Made by a program: the position numbers and the translations under genes. A stretch of DNA of 5,171 nucleotides, from the NCBI GenBank assembly GCA_003645395.1, contig QNFC01000144.1, forward strand, positions 1 to 5,171, read 5' to 3'. Below the pieces are notes generated by a model. The model saw only the letters and a program-made list of their open reading frames with translations. It was not told the origin of the DNA and made no database searches. Shown piece by piece: positions 1 to 3,805 of this stretch (position 1 is the stretch's first letter; each line of letters starts with the position of its first letter). The stretch comes from Gammaproteobacteria bacterium (lineage in GTDB: Bacteria; Pseudomonadota; Gammaproteobacteria; Immundisolibacterales; Immundisolibacteraceae).

Positions 1-121
1 CACAATACTCAGGGCCATAATCAGCAAACGACCAGCCGAAAACCTTACTAAAGAAGTCTTTCGCCAACGCCAGATCACCCACCGGCAACTCGGCATAATT
101 AATCGTGTGGTGCTGGTTCAT
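1..121 (-). CDS. VOC (glyoxalase/bleomycin-resistance) family protein, 5' part only
   Basis: The first 40 codons of a gene that leaves the window at its left edge. The visible N-terminus contains INYAELPVGDLALAKDFF and then FGWSFADYGPEY. This is the usual opening of VOC-fold metalloproteins: a first beta strand, then an 'LPV.D...a..FF..vFGW' helix, then a strand. VOC proteins include glyoxalases, dioxygenases and antibiotic-binding proteins, and nothing seen here tells which. The ATG at 121-119 lies one base after the TGA of the fetB-like gene. The SD-like GGAG at 130-133, inside the last fetB codons, is about 6 nt from the ATG, so the two genes are almost certainly co-transcribed and translationally coupled. 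The family call is firm; the function is open because metal ligands near the C-terminus lie outside the window. Confidence 0.85.
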   Translation of the reverse strand, partial: MNQHHTINYAELPVGDLALAKDFFSKVFGWSFADYGPEYC

Positions 122-122
122 A

Positions 123-860
123 TCACTCTCCATTTACGGGCTCAATAACGTTCGTGGCCGACATCAGCGGCAAAGCCAGCTTTAAAAACAGCGCCGTCGC
201 CATGCCCGACGCACCAAACAGCATACACATCACCACCACCTGATAGCGCACCGCTATCAACGGCGAAACACCGGAGAGTATCTGCCCGGTCATCATCCCC
301 GGCAGCGATACCAGCCCGACTGCGAACATCGAATTTATTACCGGAATCATTGCCGTCTGCATTGCCGCGTTGCGAGCAACCTCATCACTTTGGCCGCGAT
401 TTAACTCGGCTTGAAACCGCTCTGCCGCCAGGCTGATGCTGTTCATGGCTCCGGCAAAAATCATCCCCGCCAGCGGAATCACCACTTTGGGCGCAAACAG
501 ACTCTCCGCTAACACGACGCTGACCACCAGCCACAACACCGACCCGCCACACAAGACGATAGCCGCCAGTGCACGGCTATAGAGTTTCATCCGCACCGGC
601 TGCACGGCATCCAGTGCAATCCAGCTGGCGGCGGTCATCATCACCCCGAGCACCAGGGTAACTAACCACGGGTTATCAAGACTAAAAACCGAGGTTAACA
701 AAAACCCGATCAACGCCAACTGCAGCGCCATGCGGCCCACTGAATAGAGCGCATTCAGCCCGTTTAATGACCAGCGAAACAGAACAACGACAACGACCGC
801 TACCGGCGCAAAAATAATCGCCAGGTTGAGCAGGGGGATCGTTTGCAGTTCAGTGGCCAT
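123..860 (-). CDS. fetB: FetB/UPF0014-family ABC transporter permease (putative metal/iron exporter)
   Basis: A 245-residue integral membrane protein with about seven hydrophobic segments (roughly 9-28, 44-60, 64-85, 97-118, 126-145, 173-193, 205-229). The strongest signature is GLVSLPGMMTGQILSG at 182-197, followed by AVRYQ, closely matching the E. coli FetB (YbbM) stretch GLVSLPGMMSGLIFAG. VIPLAGMIFAGAMN near 127-140 is also family-typical. E. coli FetB is about 259 residues, so this gene is full length. FetB is the inner-membrane half of the FetAB transporter, linked to iron export and peroxide resistance; extending that substrate to this protein is inference. The ATG is directly preceded by an in-frame TAA, so no longer start exists, and no good SD is visible. 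A fetA ATPase gene normally lies beside it, but none is found in the window. It is followed by, and overlaps signals with, the VOC gene. Confidence 0.85.
   Translation of the reverse strand: MATELQTIPLLNLAIIFAPVAVVVVVLFRWSLNGLNALYSVGRMALQLALIGFLLTSVFSLDNPWLVTLVLGVMMTAASWIALDAVQPVRMKLYSRALAAIVLCGGSVLWLVVSVVLAESLFAPKVVIPLAGMIFAGAMNSISLAAERFQAELNRGQSDEVARNAAMQTAMIPVINSMFAVGLVSLPGMMTGQILSGVSPLIAVRYQVVVMCMLFGASGMATALFLKLALPLMSATNVIEPVNGE
128..133 (-). promoter_or_regulatory. Ribosome-binding site of the VOC gene, embedded in the end of fetB
   Basis: On the minus strand the last fetB codons read GGA GAG TGA, then T, then ATG. The GGAGAG is a good Shine-Dalgarno match about 6 nt before the VOC start, so termination on fetB feeds initiation of the next gene. 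Confidence 0.6.
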
Positions 861-966
861 TTAGAAATTTCAGACGAACCTCAACGGGATAATTGCAGCT
901 AGATCACCATAACCAACCCTGCTAGGTCAGCAAGGAAGTAAATAACCAAATTGCTAGCGCAGATTA

Positions 967-1015
967 TGCCCCCATTAATGGGCACCCTGACTCCATTGGT
1001 GGGCACAGTATGGGC
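967..1015. repeat. Phased direct repeats around GGGCAC, possibly a transposase-binding end or an operator
   Basis: CCATTAATGGGCAC (972-985) and CCATTGGTGGGCAC (993-1006) agree at 12 of 14 positions and are spaced exactly 21 bp, two helical turns. A weaker third copy, TATGGGCGAC, begins at 1010. The first copy contains the perfect palindrome CCCATTAATGGG (971-982). Such phased sites could be an operator. They also resemble the multiple repeats at the ends of IS21-type elements, with a possible terminus starting TG at 967; that is pattern resemblance only. No transposase gene is present. This lies in the 299-bp stretch 861-1159, where I find no convincing gene. Confidence 0.4.
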
Positions 1016-1112
1016 GACGTTGGACAACCTTTCATATGGTCGGCGCTATGGTTACAACTGGCCAGCATGAGAGACCCGCCCTTACATTGTCGCTTTCCGC
1101 TACCCCGTATCA

Positions 1113-1153
1113 CCGACGCACTGATCGATACGTCCGACGCATCATGTCGATAC
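1113..1153. repeat. Two-copy tandem repeat downstream of the hydrolase gene
   Basis: CCGACGCA-N4-TCGATAC (1113-1131) is followed by CCGACGCA-N5-TCGATAC (1134-1153). Both conserved blocks, 8 and 7 bases, are identical in the two copies, with a unit spacing of 21 bp. The array begins 7 bp beyond the stop codon of the hydrolase gene. No function is evident: it could be a binding-site pair, or a small duplication left by a rearrangement. Confidence 0.5.
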
Positions 1154-1159
1154 TCCCCG

Positions 1160-1927
1160 TCATTCGGTAACGGTCGTAACCTCAAGCATCAGACGCTCCC
1201 GATAAAAAGCGATCATCCGGTCCATCGCGTCTTTGGTAGGAAAACCTTCTTCGTCCTTATATTCCATAGTAATTACGGAGTGAGACATTTTCCCGAAACC
1301 ATGAGCGTTTCCCGCAGAAGAGTCGATTTCAATAACCTCCAGCCGGTCACCCAGCTTATTCTTCAGATTAGTGAATCGCTCCTTGGGGCAAAATCCATCT
1401 TCGCTGAAATGCATCCCGATCACGGTAAGGTTTTCGTCTTCCAGGCGCTGTATAACCGTATCTAGGTCCTGCGGACTGATATCAATTTTTGGGCCATTTT
1501 TCTTCGCCAGGCCTGGCAGCGGCATGGGTAAAGATGGTTGACTCAATACCGGCGCAATCACTGCAGGTTCCAGCATCAAAGTGAGGGCAAAACCTCCGGT
1601 AAGACACATTCCAACCGCACCAACACCAGGCCCGCCACACTCAGCATGAATCTTACGCGCCAGCGCCCGCAACCAGTTGGTGATCGGGCTAGATTCCCCC
1701 CTTGCCAGAGTAGTGAACTCCTTGCGAATACAGATCGCCCGAAACATCTGCCCCATCGCATAGGGAGCAGAGACAGCCTTGTTCGGCGTACCAAACATCC
1801 AGGGCATATAAACAGTGAAACCCGCATCCGCAATACGCCGGGCGCAGGCCTGAACCTCCGGCGTAATACCGGGTATTTCATGCATCAGCAGCACCCCAGG
1901 GCCTTCGCCGCGCCGATACACCGGCAA
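1160..1927 (-). CDS. Dienelactone hydrolase family protein with a displaced 5' end
   Basis: A 255-residue alpha/beta-hydrolase of the dienelactone hydrolase (DLH) family. Visible core: HEIPG at 16-20, whose Glu corresponds to the Glu that hydrogen-bonds the nucleophile in DLH; the nucleophile elbow GMCLTGG with Cys108; the likely acid Asp177 in SEDGFCP; and His209 in NAHGFG. A Cys nucleophile is diagnostic of DLH as opposed to Ser esterases. Classical DLH is about 236 residues; here Cys-to-His spacing is about 20 longer. The family acts on lactones such as dienelactone in chloroaromatic breakdown, but the substrate here is unknown. The start is doubtful: the only plausible initiator is TTG (1927-1925), with an AAGG about 8 nt upstream. 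The preceding in-frame codons still read GQT before LPVYRRGEGP, which looks like native N-terminus, while sequence further up runs without ATG or GTG to the toxin stop at 2003. The natural start was probably lost when the TA module arrived. Expression is uncertain. Confidence 0.8.
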   Translation of the reverse strand: MPVYRRGEGPGVLLMHEIPGITPEVQACARRIADAGFTVYMPWMFGTPNKAVSAPYAMGQMFRAICIRKEFTTLARGESSPITNWLRALARKIHAECGGPGVGAVGMCLTGGFALTLMLEPAVIAPVLSQPSLPMPLPGLAKKNGPKIDISPQDLDTVIQRLEDENLTVIGMHFSEDGFCPKERFTNLKNKLGDRLEVIEIDSSAGNAHGFGKMSHSVITMEYKDEEGFPTKDAMDRMIAFYRERLMLEVTTVTE

Positions 1928-2002
1928 GGTCTGGCCCTTCGACCTGCTGATCCGTGGTGAGAGCCTAGCGAGGTTTTGCGCAATGGTCCGCCGTGATCGA
2001 CC

Positions 2003-2219
2003 CTAAGTACGGCTCTTCCAGCGGCGTGGATTCCGACTACCGTGCATTATCGCCACGACAACAATCGCCGTATTCTCTACCCGAAAAAAAACACTGAATG
2101 GAAAGCGATGAATGACAGCCCGTCTTGTGTCCCAAACCTTGCCGCTGATCCTCGTACCATGCTGCGGCATCCGCTAGGTCCTGCCCCGCTTCCGGCCGGA
2201 GTCGAACCTCAAGGGTCAC
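2003..2219 (-). pseudogene. ParE/RelE-type toxin, inactivated by internal deletion and frameshift
   Basis: The gene starts at GTG 2219-2217, sharing a GTGA 4-bp overlap with the antitoxin stop, as in intact TA operons. Frame one (2219-2127) encodes a typical ParE-like start, with LRPEAGQDLADAAAWYE then QRQGLGH (31 residues). After one extra base at 2126, a second frame (2125-2003) encodes the typical C-terminal half: RRAVIHRFPFSVFFRV, then IVVVAIMHGSRNPRRW, ending at TAG 2005-2003 (40 residues). The halves add up to about 71 residues; these toxins are usually 95-100. About 25-30 central residues, the helix and strand between GLGH and the R-R-A-V strand, are therefore missing and the frame is broken. 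Without a frameshift, translation gives a 60-residue protein with an unrelated Cys-rich tail ending at 2037. ParE-type toxins poison gyrase and RelE-type toxins cleave mRNA; this copy should do neither. Confidence 0.8.
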
Positions 2220-2425
2220 AGCTTGCGCCGAATATCCGTAATCGATTCAGCCGCCAGGCGACCACGGTTTCCATCAGCTTCATAGGCGTCGAGGCGGTTG
2301 TCTAACTCAGCCTTTTGTTCGACGGTAAGCGGTAGCGCCTTCTGATCGGTGGCGATGCTATCCCATAATTCTTCGACGAGCTTAATGCGCTCGTCGATTG
2401 GAAGTTCACTCAGCTTCGTATTCAT
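2216..2425 (-). CDS. Addiction-module antitoxin, Unstab_antitox (TIGR02574-like) family
   Basis: A 69-residue acidic protein beginning MNTKLSELPIDERIKLVEEL and continuing WDSIA, with LTVEQKAELDNRLDAYEADG in the middle. This is the standard pattern of the short 'putative addiction module component' family (Pfam Unstab_antitox). Members neutralise ParE/RelE-type toxins encoded just downstream. The C-terminal tail, ending DIRRKL, is where members usually vary and bind the toxin. The length is normal for the family and the frame is intact. The ATG (2425-2423) is preceded by GAGGG at 2437-2433, about 7 nt away, a good ribosome-binding site. The stop overlaps the toxin GTG. Because the toxin is broken, the antitoxin is a survivor without a working local partner; it might still counter a related toxin elsewhere or repress its own promoter, which is speculation. 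Confidence 0.85.
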   Translation of the reverse strand: MNTKLSELPIDERIKLVEELWDSIATDQKALPLTVEQKAELDNRLDAYEADGNRGRLAAESITDIRRKL

Positions 2426-2536
2426 CGTGACACCCTCAAAGTTCAGCTTGGTCAGTTTAGCCCAGAGCGCCTAAAGCCACACATAACACCAAATTGACGA
2501 GCGCGCACCGAACATAGCCTTAAGTCGCGGAACTAG

Positions 2537-2565
2537 CCTATATAAAGTTGTTATCCCAATATCAA
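2537..2565 (-). promoter_or_regulatory. Candidate promoter for the toxin-antitoxin operon
   Basis: On the minus strand, TTGATA (2565-2560, 5/6 to the -35 consensus) is followed after 17 bp by TATAGG (2542-2537, 4/6 to the -10 consensus), about 110 bp before the antitoxin ATG. The -35 lies inside one of the 27-bp repeats, so the cassette edge may supply it. The AT-rich TTTATATAGG gives alternative -10 choices. No other feature was found between 2438 and 2536. Confidence 0.25.
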
Positions 2566-2586
2566 TCAAGCCTGACCCTGTTGATT
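2560..2586 (+). repeat. 27-bp semi-palindromic repeat, copy A
   Basis: The three copies in the window share the plan AATCAAT-N13-ATTGATT with GAGTCTGACCCC in the middle. Copy A matches the three-copy consensus at about 22 of 27 positions; its central block is AGCCTGACCCT. It has the same orientation as copy B, 33 bp further right. A reversed half-copy follows almost immediately (2588-2597), so A and that half-copy look like an empty version of the pair that encloses the membrane-protein gene. Confidence 0.6.
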
Positions 2587-2587
2587 T

Positions 2588-2629
2588 CTCGATTGATGTA
2601 CTTATCATCCTCTTAGCGAATCAATCGAG
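2588..2629. repeat. Perfect 10-bp inverted repeat (hairpin) at the cassette's left edge
   Basis: CTCGATTGAT (2588-2597) and ATCAATCGAG (2620-2629) are exact reverse complements separated by 22 nt. The right arm is the beginning of repeat copy B and the left arm is a reversed half-copy. The 22-nt loop contains ATCCTCTTAGCG (2607-2618), which recurs beyond the right-hand repeat as ATCCTCTTGCG (3785-3795). Confidence 0.65.
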
Positions 2630-2645
2630 TCTGCCCCCTTTTATT
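2619..2645 (+). repeat. 27-bp semi-palindromic repeat, copy B (left inverted repeat of the cassette)
   Basis: This copy matches the three-copy consensus at about 24 of 27 positions, with AATCAATCGAGTCT at its outer end and a degenerate inner arm (TTTTATT instead of ATTGATT). It faces copy C: the two agree at 22 of 27 positions as inverted repeats. The stop codon of the enclosed gene (2643-2641) lies inside the inner arm, so the gene fills the cassette to its edge. Confidence 0.7.
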
Positions 2646-3732
2646 CGCTCAATTCCTCCGAGATTTTGAGTAGATCGAAGTCGGAATCATAATCCATTAG
2701 ATGGGCGTACATTTCTGGAGCCTTCTCCCGGCAGAGAGTAAATGCAGCTGATGCACCGACAGGATCATCGACCAACTGTTTGAGCTTACCAAGCAAGTAA
2801 AGCGAAAAGCCGAGAGAGGAGGGCCGCATTTCGATCTGCGTGAGCTCCTCAAGTGCTCGTATACAGTTGTTTCTCTTGGAATCGTCTTTCATGGCTGCTC
2901 CGAATAGAACCGCCGCAGTTCTCCAATACCTAAGCGTGCCACCCACTTGTGCCATCTGGAAAAAAACAAAACCAAACCCTGCCTTGTTTAGAAGCGCAAA
3001 AATGAGCTGCTCTGACTCCGGCGCGCCTTGGTCGATTCGCTCTTTGCAACCCTCTGTTGCTAGCTTGCGCTCTTCTCGCGTGCCGTCGCTTTCCTCCATT
3101 AGCCGATTGACTTCTTGGATTCTCTCATTCAGTTTTTGGAACGCCTCATCCGATTTTTGGAACGCCTCATCCGATTTTTGGAACGCCTCATCCGATTTTT
3201 GTGTTCTCTCTCGTCGCTCGCGATTCTTCTTCGTCGGTCCGACTACTTCCCACAAAATGTAGATCGAGAAAACAAGGGGGGCAACGACGAAGAACAGAAA
3301 TATGTAATCTGCGGACTTCGTGTTGCGTCTTGGTGTCGCGGTGACGCCGATCGCCCTCGCGCTTACAGTGGGCACGCCAATATTTCGGCCAGAGGCCGTC
3401 AGCGTCATCTCAAACACTTCGTCGGGATTTAGTAGGGGGACGACCGTCGCTGCCCTGCCCCCTTCGTGAACTAGGTCTTTTGCCAGGCTAGGCTTTGATG
3501 CTTCAACAAAAGAGAAAGACTCTCCTTGCAGCACAACCTCCACACTAATGTCCGTAACAGGTTTGTTTCCCGAGTTTTCCAGCCGAAGAACGAAATATCT
3601 GCTGGTTCCGACTGCCTGTGGGAATGGCTGAGAAACGATGAATTCATACTGCAAGTCAAAGTGGTCTCTCTGTAGTTGCCATAATACCAACCCTACGCAC
3701 AAGGAGAGGACAGCGGGTATAACGTATTTCAT
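2641..3732 (-). CDS. Unrecognised membrane-anchored coiled-coil protein, cargo of the repeat-bounded cassette
   Basis: A 363-residue protein I do not recognise. Visible plan: hydrophobic anchor at about 4-20; a beta-rich region at about 27-137 that reads like an Ig-type or CARDB-type fold (YFVLRLENSGNKPVTDISVE at 46-65), expected outside the inner membrane; a second transmembrane helix at about 143-164; a basic patch KKNRERRER at 168-176, which by the positive-inside rule places what follows in the cytoplasm; a coiled coil at about 176-215 made of three exact heptads SDEAFQK (180-200) continuing as LNERIQEVNRLMEE; then a helical C-terminal part at about 238-345 with TPR-like character (YLLGKLKQLVDDPVGASAAF). 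No catalytic motif is visible. This could be a sensor, a scaffold or a defence-type effector. The ATG is forced by an in-frame TGA 15 bp upstream; an AGGAG sits only 1 nt before it, unusually close. Base composition is lower in GC than the flanks (a sample line about 48%, against about 67% in the decarboxylase gene). It starts 73 bp after that gene's stop, in the same direction, so read-through could express it. Confidence 0.75.
   Translation of the reverse strand: MKYVIPAVLSLCVGLVLWQLQRDHFDLQYEFIVSQPFPQAVGTSRYFVLRLENSGNKPVTDISVEVVLQGESFSFVEASKPSLAKDLVHEGGRAATVVPLLNPDEVFEMTLTASGRNIGVPTVSARAIGVTATPRRNTKSADYIFLFFVVAPLVFSIYILWEVVGPTKKNRERRERTQKSDEAFQKSDEAFQKSDEAFQKLNERIQEVNRLMEESDGTREERKLATEGCKERIDQGAPESEQLIFALLNKAGFGFVFFQMAQVGGTLRYWRTAAVLFGAAMKDDSKRNNCIRALEELTQIEMRPSSLGFSLYLLGKLKQLVDDPVGASAAFTLCREKAPEMYAHLMDYDSDFDLLKISEELSE
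3133..3195 (-). repeat. Three identical 21-bp tandem repeats inside the coiled-coil coding region
   Basis: Three exact copies (3133-3153, 3154-3174, 3175-3195) are followed by a 6-bp start of a fourth. Each encodes one heptad SDEAFQK. Perfect identity at synonymous positions points to recent expansion by slippage. Gain or loss of a unit would keep the frame and change the coil length by about 1 nm. Confidence 0.95.
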
Positions 3733-3754
3733 GCTCCTGGTCCAAAATCACAAA

Positions 3755-3781
3755 AATCAATGGGGTTAGACTCAATTGATT
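3755..3781 (-). repeat. 27-bp semi-palindromic repeat, copy C (right inverted repeat of the cassette)
   Basis: This is the best preserved copy (about 25 of 27 to the consensus). AATCAAT (3755-3761) and ATTGATT (3775-3781) are perfect 7-bp complementary arms around 13 nt containing GGGGTTAGACTC. It faces copy B, giving a bounded unit of 1163 bp (2619-3781). It lies 24 bp after the decarboxylase stop codon and 22 bp before the start codon of the enclosed gene, so it is in the leader of any read-through transcript. Confidence 0.7.
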
Positions 3782-3784
3782 CTA

Positions 3785-3795
3785 ATCCTCTTGCG
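3785..3795 (+). repeat. Flanking direct repeat ATCCTCTTGCG, right copy
   Basis: It matches ATCCTCTTAGCG at 2607-2618 except for one inserted base, and in both places it follows CTC[A/G]ATTGAT (3771-3780 and 2588-2597). The two composite copies are direct repeats about 1.18 kb apart that flank the membrane-protein gene. They could be cassette junctions or recombination sites. Confidence 0.5.
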
Positions 3796-3805
3796 GCCGA
3801 CCCAA

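Noticed and set aside
964..1185. Minus-strand open frame of 73 codons
   Set aside because: It overlaps the end of the hydrolase gene and runs through both repeat sets; its composition is not protein-like and no family is recognisable.
1010..1960. Plus-strand open frames antiparallel to the hydrolase gene
   Set aside because: They are shadows of the real gene in GC-rich DNA; residues are rich in Arg, His and Pro with no domain pattern.
2100..2140. Programmed frameshift producing an intact toxin
   Set aside because: About 25-30 central residues are missing as well, so restoring the frame would not restore a normal ParE/RelE fold; there is also no obvious slippery motif at the junction.
2460..2560. 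Integron attC site next to the TA module
   Set aside because: GCCTAAA and TAACACC fragments recall attC core sites, but no matching partner core or folded arm arrangement could be found.
2471..2608. Minus-strand 45-codon open frame with AAGAGG directly before its ATG
   Set aside because: The SD-like motif abuts the ATG with no spacing, the first half is just the repeat sequence translated, and no known small protein is recognised.
3751..3781. Repeat copy C as an intrinsic terminator of the decarboxylase gene
   Set aside because: On the minus strand a T-rich stretch does follow the hairpin, but the stem is 7 bp with a single G-C pair, too weak for normal termination.
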